DNA of 64,000 nt from Salvia splendens (taxonomy: Eukaryota; Streptophyta; Magnoliopsida; Lamiales; Lamiaceae), in the NCBI RefSeq assembly GCF_004379255.2, contig NC_056052.1, positions 3,472,001 through 3,536,000 of the forward strand. The letters are read 5' to 3'. How positions within the stretch are numbered: position 1 is the first letter of the stretch; each line of letters begins with the position of its first letter. Positions 22,294 through 31,641 of this stretch are shown here, in pieces. The notes under the pieces were generated by a model. It was not told the DNA's origin and did no database searches. It saw only the letters and a list, made by a program, of their open reading frames with translations. The position numbers and the translations under genes are program-made.

Positions 22294-22560
22294 ACCGCGT
22301 GTCATCGTCCGCGTGCCATCGTCCACGGCCTTCACAATGGGGCGGACGATGGCGCGGACGATGGCCATCATCCGCGACCATCGTCCGCGACGTCCGCAAT
22401 GGAGCGGACGATGGTCATCGTCCGCGGTTTAAGTCGCGCCCGAAGCATAGGCCGCGACTATCGTCCGCGGCCTATGCCACACACCCACAGTGGGGGCGGA
22501 CGATGAATGGCGCGGACGATGCGCGCCATCGGGCGTGCCATCGTCCGCCCATTGCGGATG
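22294..22560. repeat. Subterminal repeat array of element D
   Basis: About a dozen copies, in both orientations, of a CGGACGAT/ATCGTCCG core in a very GC-rich 270-bp tract next to the right end. Such subterminal repeats are typical binding sites for transposon proteins; which protein binds here is inference. Confidence 0.7.
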
Positions 22561-23011
22561 GTCTCAAAAGCGATTCCTAGATGGGGAAGAAAGCTGGGAT
22601 TTACTTTGTATGATTGCGTTTCCTGACATGCAGAAGTGCCCTTTAGAACTTGAGGAAATCGGGAGGTCAATCACCACATACTCGGATGGACTTCCGCTAC
22701 AATAGTTGAGATTGGTAAAGTCCTATCTAATTCACCACCAACGCTGGAAAGTTGGATGGAAATGACTCGAAATATGTCAATGATCCTGGAAACAATGATT
22801 TCAAAGCTTGTGAGCCCCTCTTATGCTCAATTGCCTCACCATTTGAAGGCATGCTTTCTCTACTTGGGATTCAGATATTATACCCCCACTTCTCAGCCAG
22901 CTGTTTAGATTATGGGTGGCGGAGGGACTTGTCAAGCCTATAGGGGGTAAAAGGTTAGAACTGATAGCCGAGGAGTATCTGCACAACCTTGTTTCAAGAA
23001 ATCTTGTTTTA

Positions 23012-23560
23012 GAGCATCCGCAATGGCGGACATCCACGCGGAATTCCCACCGACGTGTGGGGAATTCCGTGGCGGACGTCCGCCATTGCGCGTCCCTTCC
23101 ACGGATACGGAATTCCGTGAAGGAATTCGCAGTTCCGCGGCCATCGGGCGGAATTCCGCGGGGGATTCCGCGCGGACGTCCGCCATGCGTTGACGCCCGC
23201 GGAATTCCCGTTTAATCCATTAAATGTTTTTTTTTCGGTTCCTATATATACATCCCGTTGAACTTCATTTCATTCGCACCACTTGTATTAACAATTTTCT
23301 CTCTCTCTTAATTTCTTTTATATATTCGTAATGGCCGGTAGTGGTAGTGGTAGTGGTGGTGGGCATTATGAACACATGATACGGATGATACTCGCACGTG
23401 TGCGGGAGGCCGCTGAGAGGGAGAAACAAGCGGCCGCGGCGCCGGCGGTGCCTCGACCCATCCATCGTCGCACTATAGTCTCCCGGGATCACCTCGCTGC
23501 CCACAGGCGGTTGTACAAGTATTACTTTGCGCCGGAGCCACGGTTTGCAGAGAACTTTTT
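23012..23560 (+). mobile_element. Truncated PIF/Harbinger element H (transposase type)
   Basis: The left end gagcatccgcaatggcgg follows a tta (23009-23011) in the NLR fragment. A GC-rich subterminal region with many ggaattccg repeats is followed by TATATATA (about 23243) and the leader shared with C and F. The transposase start (ATG 23331) reads only about 75 codons, then the sequence turns AT-rich and unrelated at about 23555. There is no right end, so it is a deletion remnant. Confidence 0.8.
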
Positions 23561-23574
23561 ATATGAAATATGTT
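23331..23574 (+). pseudogene. Transposase N-terminal fragment of element H
   Basis: It reads a Gly/Ser-rich head, then AVPRPIHRRTIVSRDHLAA and YFAPEPRFAENF, matching the start of the element F transposase, then breaks off before the DNA-binding and DDE regions. Confidence 0.75.
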
Positions 23575-23897
23575 AACTTAAAACTTTTTATAGTAAATTG
23601 AAACAATGGTGAAACATTTTGTATGCACCATGTAATTACCCGTCAATTTACTCTTTATTGCATAAAAATAGAAATGATTCCTAGTACTTACCACAATAAA
23701 TTAGAAATGATTCCTATTTCCTAGTACTTACCAAATTACTACTTTGCGAAGATTGTATAAAGCAATTGTACCCCAGCACTAAACAGTGAACCGATTGGTT
23801 AAAAAATTAAACGAGTGCCTCTTTTGAAAGTGGGTGAATAAATGAATAACGTGTTATCACAAAAATGGCTGCAAGTGGTGGACAGGCGTGATAAGAT
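23575..23897. other. AT-rich stretch between elements H and E
   Basis: No coding frame or repeat boundary recognised. It may be the product of the deletion that removed the rest of H. Confidence 0.5.
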
Positions 23898-23900
23898 TAA

Positions 23901-26013
23901 GGTCATCCACAACGCTGTTCCTATACCGTTCCTTAAACCACTATTTGAGAGCCTCATTGTACTTTTTTACTCCATTCCTTAACTAAGGAACGGAACCTGC
24001 AACCCTCCGTTCCTTAACCGTTCCATAAATTACTATTCATTCAATTTCATTTTTTTTTATTTCCAACTAAATTCAATTAAAAAAACACACTTTATTAAAA
24101 AATAAACACACTTTATTAAAAAATAAACACACTTTATTAAAAAACACACAACATTAAAAAAATTACAACCTAAACTTAAAAAAATAAAAAGCACACAATT
24201 AAAATCCTAAAAAAATAAAAAGCACACAATTAAAATCCTAAAAAATAAAAGTACACAATTTTAATAATTTTATCCGCCAAAATTTGCCCAAATGTGCTCA
24301 ATTAGATCCTGTTGGAGTTGGGTGTGGGCACTAGAGTCGCGTGTCCTTGCACGAATAGATAACCGTTCTTGTATAGACGGATGCGCTCCACTTCGAGGCG
24401 GACTACTTGCAGTTGAGCTTCCGGGGGATTCGTCGTCGAACCAATTTCCCGCCTCGGGTCCTTCATCTTGGACAATCATGTTGTGCTAGATTATGCGCGT
24501 ATACATGATGTCGACCATGTTTTCCATGAACCACGTACGAGCCGGGGCTTTGATGATGTTGAAGCGCGCTTGGAGAACCCCGAACGCCCTCTCCACATCC
24601 TTGCGAACAGCCTCCTGCTTCTGCGCAAAAAGAGTCTGCTTTGGGTTCGCAGACCCACTGCACGTCTTCACGAAGGTAGGCCACTTCGGGTAGATGTCAT
24701 CGGCGAGATAGTACCCCGTTTTATAAAGCCGGTTGTTGGCGACGAAGTTGATGGCCGGCGCTTTACCATCCAAAACTTCGGTCAAGAGGTCGGACTGGTG
24801 GAGCACGTTTACGTCGTTGTTCGACCCGGAGACCCCGAAGTACGCGTGCCAAATCCAAAGGCGGTAGTCGGCAACGGCCTCAAGTATAACGGTTGGGTGG
24901 GTGCCTTTGTGGCCGCTCGTGTAGGACCCCTTCCACGCCACCGGGCAATTCTTCCATTGCCAGTGCATGCAATCGACGCTGCCGAGCATCCCGGGGAATC
25001 CGTGCACTGTTTCGTGAAGGTCGAGCAGGAACTGACAATCGGTCGTGCTTGGCCTCCGGAGAAATTCGTCGGTGAAGGCTGCCCGGACGCCTTTGCAGAA
25101 TTTGAGCAAGCACATTCGCCCAGTGCTGTCTCCGATGTGGAGGTATTCGTCGAACATGTCGGCCGTTTGTCCAGTCGCAAGCTGGCGGATTGCTGCAGTA
25201 CATTTCTGCATCGTCGTGTGGCTGGGACGGCCGACCGCGTCGTACCCTTCCTGGAAGAACTCTTCCCGGGCTGCCAAAGTATTCGCGATGTGGAGAAATA
25301 AAGGTTTCCCCATGCGGAAACGGCGACAGAAGTACGTATCTCCCCAAACCGGGTTATCGCAGAAGTAGTCGCGTACTAACCTTGCAGCGGCTTCCTCCCA
25401 GTTACGATGGATGTACGTATGAGAGCGTCGTTGGGGCGGCGCGGCTTCTTCGGCCTCCCGTCGTCGATCTTCTTCAAGTGATTGTTGCAATATTTGACGC
25501 ATTTGTTCAAAAGGATCCATTAGTTTGATTAAATTTGGGAGAAGGAAAACATAGTTGATTTGAGATGAAAATTGGGGTGGAAATAGAGAGGAATAGATGT
25601 GTGTTTGTGATTGAAATGAGTATGAAATAGGAGTATTTATAGAGTAAATAAATAAATAAAAAATATAAAAAATACAAAACGGATATAAAAATTGGTCACA
25701 TTACCGTTGCCAAAAAAAAAATTTAATAAATTCAAATTTTTTAAAAAAAATTGAATTATTGCGTCACCGGGACGAAGCCAACTCGCGGGGCAGCGAGTGG
25801 GCTCCACCTTCACGCGTCGAATGGGAGGCCGCCACGTCGCCTGGCGCGTGGCGGAACGTTTCGTTCCGCGTTCCTCAGGAACGAAACGCGACAATGCATA
25901 GGAACGTCATGGGCACGGAATGGCGACGGAACGGAGCCTGCAACGCGTGCCGCCGCGGAACCGTTCCGCCGGAACGGCATAGGAACCGCAACGGCACAGC
26001 GTTGCGGGTGCCC
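23901..26013 (-). mobile_element. PIF/Harbinger element E (transposase-only)
   Basis: The left end ggtcatccacaacgctg and the right end cagcgttgcgggtgccc are inverted repeats with taa on both sides (23898-23900 and 26014-26016). It has tandem aacacactttattaaaaaat units (24087-24130) and aattaaaatcct units (24190-24262) on the left side, a minus-strand transposase gene and a TATAAATA about 110 bp upstream of its ATG. There is no ORF1 gene. Same subfamily as G. Confidence 0.92.
24270..25520 (-). pseudogene. Harbinger DDE transposase with a single nonsense codon
   Basis: From the ATG at 25520 (MDPFEQMRQILQQSLEEDRR) the frame is complete to 24270, about 416 codons, apart from one TAG at 24486-24488, where the related proteins have Leu in the IILHNMI motif. 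Motifs: RRFRMGKPLFLHIANTL, RQLATGQTADMFDEYLHIG, first Asp GSVDCMHWQWKNCP, second Asp GYYLADDIYPKW, Glu KDVERAFGVLQARF. The stop lies after the DDE core, so a shortened product would keep the catalytic residues but lose about 70 C-terminal residues. Confidence 0.88.
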
Positions 26014-26016
26014 TAA

Positions 26017-26600
26017 GTTGGTCAAATCCAAATAGAGCTATGCAGAGATGTGATCAGATTAGACAATTGTAGGGGCTACTAGCACATATTCATCATGTCA
26101 CCACTTCTAGTTTCAACACTATATGTTAAAATATGTACTGATGCTAAGATATGTTCACTGTGACAAATGTTCACTGTGACAAATAATTACTCCCATTAAT
26201 GAGCACTACATAGGTCAAATTCAGCTAAGAGAGTAGCCCATTCCAAAATTGGTGGAGTTGGGACATTCATTTTCAACCGCTCATTAGCAACACTCATGAT
26301 TACTTGCTTGATTTATGTGCGTTAGTGGTACTTTTCCTTTGCCTAATATGTTTGGTACTTACCTTTGATTAATGGGTAGGGTACTTACCTCCAATTATGG
26401 TCGATTTTGAGTGGGAAAAGCAAAGAATACTTTTGTTTGTTTGGTATTTTGTCTGTAATTTATCTTTGACCTAAAATTCACCTACCAAACAGACCTTACA
26501 TGCAAGAAAAATCACTATTCAATCCACTACTCCAAATCAATATATATGAGAAATATAGTCTCCCTAGCCATGAAAAGTGTAAAAAAGCCCATCCATCCAG
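26017..26600. other. Intergenic stretch upstream of the SABATH gene
   Basis: AT-rich and noncoding. The last ~80 bp may be the original SABATH promoter (an atatatgag tract near 26540). Confidence 0.5.
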
Positions 26601-26601
26601 C

Positions 26602-26650
26602 CGTGATCAGTCATCACCACCATTGATGGATATTCACAAAGCTTTCAAAA
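26602..26650 (+). pseudogene. Stub of a SABATH first exon
   Basis: tcatcaccaccattgATGG and the next codons (MDIHKAF) closely match the true start at 27081-27120 (MDVHRAF), but the frame runs into the duplicated SGS3 leader after about 8 codons. It is the remnant of an earlier gene start or of a tandem duplicate. Confidence 0.6.
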
Positions 26651-27073
26651 GGTTGAAGATTCGAATAAATTAAATAAAAGTTCATATAGGCTAATTTTTT
26701 TTAATACTACCTACTAGATTTATTAATTGATAAGGTAAAGGCGTAACCAAAAGACTATTTTGCTTTTGGTAATTGTTGCCAATTAAACGAATAAAAATGT
26801 AAACTTTTAACAGAAATTAAATGAAATTGAAATGAAATTTTGGAATCCGATGTACGTATATGCAAAGAGCTGCGAGGAAGAAGAGGAGAGGGAGAGACTG
26901 TCCTTTTAAGCTTGTCGAACCCTCTCTCAGTCTCTCTCGTTTTTCCCCACACTGATTTCATTCCGTCGCGCGATCGCCTGCCTTAGCTGATTTCTCTCTT
27001 CATTTCCGCACTTTGCTTTCGGAATTCTACACATTTTTCTGCTTTAATTGTTACAATTTCCGTCCGATTGTTT
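26651..27073 (+). repeat. Duplicated copy of the SGS3 promoter/5' leader
   Basis: It aligns with 30519-30974 over nearly its whole length: gttgaagattcgaataaat, gactattttgcttttc/g, gagactgtccttttaagc, gatttctctcttcatttc, gaattct-cacatttttc and ccgtccgattgtt. The copy at 30519 lies directly upstream of SGS3 and contains its presumed untranslated first exon, so that copy is likely the source. This copy ends 22 bp before the SABATH ATG and probably supplies its transcription start. Confidence 0.85.
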
Positions 27074-27095
27074 GTCAAGGTCATCATCACCATTG

Positions 27096-29000
27096 ATGGA
27101 TGTTCACAGAGCATTCCGCATGAAGGGAGGAGTTGGAGACAACAGCTACTCCAACAACTCTTCACTCCAGGTTGCTCTCTTCTCTCTCTCATCTTTCCAT
27201 CTTTCTCGGCAGGGTATTGTAAATAGCACAATTTACTGAGATTCAGCCCTTTATTGCTTCAATTTGTCTTGGCATTAGAAAGGAGTGGCTGATAAGGTGA
27301 AGCACATAACCACGGAGGCCATCAGGCAAGTATTCGTAACCAAGAAGCCCAAGAGCCTAGGCATCGCCGACCTCGGCTGCGCCTCCGGCCCCAACGCCCT
27401 CTCCACCATAAAACAAGTCGTCGAAGCAGTCGAAAACGCCAGCGGCACCATCCAACAACCGCCGCCGGAATTCCGCATCTATCTAAACGATCTCCACAGC
27501 AATGACTTCAACACCGTATTCCAAGGCTTGCCCGATCTCTACGAAGAGCTCAGCAGTAAAACAAAGCAGCAGCAGCCGCCTCTCTACATAGCGGCGTGCC
27601 CGGGCACGTTCTACGGCCGCCTCTTCCCCGACCACAGCCTGCATTTCGTCTACTCCTCCAACAGCCTCCACTGGCTCTCGATGGTGCCACGTGGCATTTA
27701 CGATGAGGAGGGACGGTCGATGAATAGAAAGAGCGTATACATATCGGAGAGAAGCCCTCCAGGGGTGAGGAGAGCTTACTTAGGGCAGTTTCAAGAGGAC
27801 TTTTCGTTGTTCCTCAAATCGCGGTCACATGAACTCATCCCCGGTGGCCGGATGGTCCTCGTGATGTTGGGAAGGACCGCCTCCGACCACGCCCACTGCG
27901 CCAATTCATTCCTTTGGGAACTTCTCTACCAATCTCTAGCACATCTCGTTGCTCAGGTATATATATATCTACACATCCACTCTTAATTTATTTATTTTTT
28001 TTAATAAACTGAGGAAATTACAGATAAACTCAAAAGCGCACGAACTTGTCATTTCATACAATAATGACTAAACTCCTTGCCGCTAGGACAAAAAGGCTCT
28101 GGACCACATCCACTCTTAATTACTAAGTACTAATCTGGTGCCATATAGTAAAACTTCAATAATCGATAGCTCGACCTCGACCCCACAATACCTCTGCCTC
28201 TGAGCCAACTCTTCTCGTTTCTATTAATTATTTATTTTTAAATTAAGAGAGCGATACCAGCAACAATCCAAGCTTTTTAACTTGTTGAGTAAGGTTTCCC
28301 TGTTTCTTTTAGCGATACAAATGTTGCCTTTGTTTTATTGTTTTACAAAATTCATAAATTTCTATTTGATTGAAACATTTGTTTTTTAATGGACAAATTA
28401 TGACTTATTTCTTATTGCCGAAAATTTTGTAGGCTTCCTTTTCCATTTTCAAAGTTTTCATTTTTTGTTGGAATTTATTTTATTGTGTAAAGACGATATA
28501 CTTTTAAGAGGGAATTCATTTTGAATTAGTTCGAAAAGTAGTTGCTTGGAAATCGACGTGGGCATAACATCTTAGTTGTATACAACAAAAAGAAGTCACG
28601 AATTTTATTATCTAGATTCGCCACTGATTATGTTAATGGAAAGGTGGCGTTTCCTCTCTAATTATGATAGGGTGAAGTCGAGGAGGAGAAGCTGGAGAGC
28701 TACGACGTGCATTTCTATGCGCCATCGAAGGAGGAGTTGGAAGGCGAGGTGAGGAAGGAGGGTTCGTTCCGAACGGAGATGGTCGAGGTGTTTGAAATGG
28801 AGGGGGCCAACGTGAGCAGGAGCTACGGGACGGCGTTGGCGAAGGCGGTGAGGTGCATTCAAGCATCAATGCTGGCTCACCACTTTGGGGAGGGGATCTT
28901 GGACAAGCTCTTCCACCATTACGCCGCATTGATCGATCAAGAATCGGCCAAACGCGATGTTAGATCCACTATCGCTCTCCTCCTCCTTACCAAATTATGA
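27096..29000 (+). CDS. SABATH-family carboxyl methyltransferase
   Basis: These enzymes transfer a methyl group from S-adenosylmethionine to the carboxyl group of small acids such as salicylate, benzoate, jasmonate or loganate. Three exons, 27096-27170, 27279-27956 and 28671-29000, give about 360 aa. The N-terminus GGVGDNSYSNNSSLQ matches the substrate/SAM loop. SAM binding: DLGCASGPN (56-64) and LNDLHSNDFNTVF (about 94-106). CPGTFYGRLFP and SSNSLHWLSMVP follow, with the substrate-pocket Trp at about 157. The C-terminus is normal (HFGEGILDKLFHHYA). The ATG at 27096 is in the usual place before the glycine loop. No stop or frameshift. Intron 2 contains a SINE-like repeat. The leader derives from the SGS3 gene. 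The exact acid cannot be told. Confidence 0.9.
28010..28115 (-). mobile_element. SINE-like repeat in SABATH intron 2
   Basis: On the minus strand gtcctagcggcaaggag resembles a pol III A box, and a degenerate B-box region (acaagttcgtgcg) follows at about the normal distance. The same unit occurs at 51421-51533, where the B box gagttcgggcc is clearer. tRNA-derived SINE is the best explanation. Confidence 0.5.
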
Positions 29001-30518
29001 CTCCAATTTCTTCAAGTCATTTATGTTTGTATAAAGGAAGGTTGTTGCATTCGATATAATGTGCAAGTGATTTTAGTTAAGCTAGGATGTTATCGTTAAT
29101 TTTGTAGTTTTTAATTACATGTTATTACTAAGTAGAAAGTGGGGTGTTTTTATCATTTTTAAGTTGGGGTCGACTTGGTAGGTTGCCTTAGATCACAATT
29201 ATACTACTCCTATTAATCTATGATCAACACTATATTATTGTCATTTGGTAGTTTACTGTTGACTAAGTTGACACAGAATTTATTAAATAAATGTGTATAG
29301 TTTGTGAATGAGAATAATTAACTATTTGTAAATAAAAACAGTCAAGATAGTCTGATTTTTTATCAAAATTTGTGGTATTACAATTTAGAATTGAAAAATC
29401 AATCGATTTTTGATAGAAAATTTCAAACAAAAATAAATTCAAAGCTAAAAAAATAACTGGGCCGGAAAAAATATCTAATCGACCCGAGACAATTGAGCCT
29501 AAACTATTGGGCTAACCCGAACATAAAAATTTTACGTTTCAAGCGGATCCAATTTGAAGATGTTTTTCTTGAGATTTAGGAGATAGAAAATTAGAAATTA
29601 CGCGAAGTTAAAACAAATCATAAATTGTGATAATTATTTATTTTATTAATACTCTCTAATATATTATGAAAATTTCAAGTTATAATGATACGTATAACAA
29701 TAAAAAAGATAAGCAATCAAATCAAATAGTAGTATTAAATTTCTGGCATAATATAAGTAATTTTCTTTACTATTAACTTTAAGATTTTGTATGTGTATTT
29801 TTTATAAATATTGTGTGTATATGTGATAGCCAATACATTTGGCGCTTTCCATAATTATTTTAATGCCTTAATTTTGAAAAAATTAAATATGTTTCCATAA
29901 TTTATGTATAGAGTTAGAATTGGTATTCACATGTAAAAAATGTGTTGATAGGACTAAATTGGATTATCACCTTGGCAAATCACTATGACACGTTATTATC
30001 AGGCAAATACACGAACTTTCAACATTTTTTGATTTCTTCCTCTGAACTTTCTTTTTTTCCTAATTTAAATGCATGAACTATAATAATTATTTTCATTTAA
30101 TGTTTTATTTTGTTATTGACCATGGTTAGGTAAGAATTTGCACATAAATTTTATTTTGATTATACAATTTTTAAAATTTAAATGATATATTTTTTAAAAA
30201 GTTATGAATTATTATTTATAAAAGTTCTTTTCCATATATTTTAATAAATATAAATTAATGTCTTTAATTTAAAAAGTATTGGACATAAAATGATTTTAGA
30301 AAAAATCTATCTACGGGGAGAAATAAAAAAAATCCAAAAGTTTAGGGAAAACTCTAGAGAACCTCAAAAGTTTGTGTATTTCCGGACAAATTATATTTCT
30401 ATATTCAAACGATGTCGTTTTATCACTCACCGTTTATTTTAAGTTGACATTTGTGACGAACATGTCAACTTCAATTTAAAGAAAATTAATTCTTAGAGAT
30501 AGTTCCGTTACGACTAAC
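29001..30518. other. AT-rich intergenic stretch, SABATH to SGS3
   Basis: Very AT-rich. No coding frame, RNA gene or bounded element recognised. The first ~100 bp are probably SABATH 3' UTR. Confidence 0.6.
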
Positions 30519-30974
30519 GGGTTGAAGATTCGAATAAATTAAATAAAAGTTCATATATGCTAATTTCTTTTAATACTACTAGCATTGTTCCTTTTTCAAT
30601 TTAAGGCTTAACCGAAAGACTATTTTGCTTTTCATAATTCTCGCTAATAAACGAATAAAATTGTTAACTTTTTACAGTTTTTTTGGAAATTAAATCAAAT
30701 TGAAATGAAATTTGGAATCCGGTGTACATATATGCAAAGCGAGTACACTGATAGTCTGCAACTGCGAGGAAGAAGAGAAGAGGGAGAGACTGTCCTTTTA
30801 AGCTTGTCGAAGAAGTCGAATCCTCTCTCAGTCTCTCTCGTTTTCCCCCACGCTGATTTCGTTCTGTCGCGCGATCGCCTGTCCTAGGTGATTTCTCTCT
30901 TCATTTTCCGCGGTTTGCTTTCGGAATTCTCCACATTTTTCTGCTTTAATTGTTGCAATTTCCGTCCGATTGTT
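30519..30974 (+). promoter_or_regulatory. SGS3 promoter and untranslated first exon (source of duplication)
   Basis: Purine-rich gcgaggaagaagaga, then CT-rich leader sequence, and a likely splice donor after tgtcctag (gtgattt, near 30890) opening a long leader intron that ends just before the ATG at 31642. A copy lies at 26651-27073. Confidence 0.65.
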
Positions 30975-31641
30975 AGCCTGCATTTGCCTATTTTCAGTCT
31001 ACAACTATACAATTGCTATATAGTCTGTGCCATCGTGTAATGTAACTGACTGACCTGTGCTTAGTAAGTACGCCATGGAAAATGCAGATAATTTCTTCGC
31101 CTGCCCTAGGGCGGTAGTTTCTCGGATGTTCTTTAAGTTGAATAACTTGAATGATTGTATATCGTGATGTTACTTTTCAGCATCTGCGTGTTTTCTGTGT
31201 GAGGTGTTGATGCTCTGTAATTTTGATTTGTTTTGTCTTTGTCATTCTATCTCTATCACGGAGGAGCGTGTTGTAGTCTTATTTCCTTTCCATGTGATGC
31301 GAATGCTTCGATTTTTTAGTGCCTATGGAAGTGTACAATATATGCAGAATTGTAACTATGAATTTTTTTATAAGCATTATTCCGTGATGTTGATGTATTA
31401 TCAGTTATTATGCATTATGCCTCATGTTTTGCAATGTTTTTTCATCACAAGTATTTTTTCTTGGTCATATCTTAGAGATGAATGGGTAAATGCTAAGCAA
31501 ATTGTCAGCCCCTATGTGTTTCGTACCATAATATTTAACTGTCTTTCTTGGTGTTAAGTATTATCCTCATGTTTTTTGCATCTTCTGGAAAGTGATGATT
31601 ACTTCCTCTTATTGATTGTTGTGGTCATTTTGAATTCAGAC

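Larger units (their letters stand above)
20888..22563 (-). mobile_element. PIF/Harbinger element D (SANT-only)
   Basis: The left end ggccatcagcagtggggcg pairs with the right end (reverse complement gaccatccgcaatgggcgg). tca flanks both sides (20885-20887 and 22564-22566). Dropping the element and one tca rejoins the NLR frame exactly (DRKLQ then KRFLDGEESW). The left end is partly duplicated (20888-20950 resembles 20966-21015). The right 270 bp are packed with cggacgat/atcgtccg repeats. The single gene is a minus-strand ORF1; no transposase. Confidence 0.9.
17997..23011 (+). pseudogene. Second CC-NBS-LRR gene, broken by transposons
   Basis: Fragments read as one Rx-type NLR. 17997-18159 gives the N-terminal helices of the CC domain (MVYALIVSLKLTLDPLL, then KSFFDGMNSLRDR). 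About 20181-20887 gives DLIEAHLSNLA, a Lys/Glu-rich repeat region, and the NB domain with kinase-2 YLIVLDDMWN and RNBS-B SRIICTSR. 22567-23011 gives KRFLDGEESWDLL, LPHHLKACFLYLG and EEYLHNLVSRNLVL. The P-loop is damaged: GMAGI runs straight into AKEVYE (20571-20600), so the GKTTL codons are missing. Frame changes occur near 20625 and in 22700-22910. Element C lies in its leader, an LTR element in the CC exon, Harbinger D in the NB domain and Harbinger H after ARC2. No LRR remains. Relics of an NLR cluster with 12429-15139. Confidence 0.88.

Noticed and set aside
24468..25301. 277-codon plus-strand open frame
   Set aside because: Shadow of the element E transposase.
28010..28115. Possible tRNA gene from A/B-box-like tracts
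   Set aside because: No cloverleaf or anticodon stem; the repeat recurs at 51421 and fits a SINE.
31204..31557. 117-codon frame upstream of SGS3
   Set aside because: Lies in the SGS3 leader intron, hydrophobic and without motifs.
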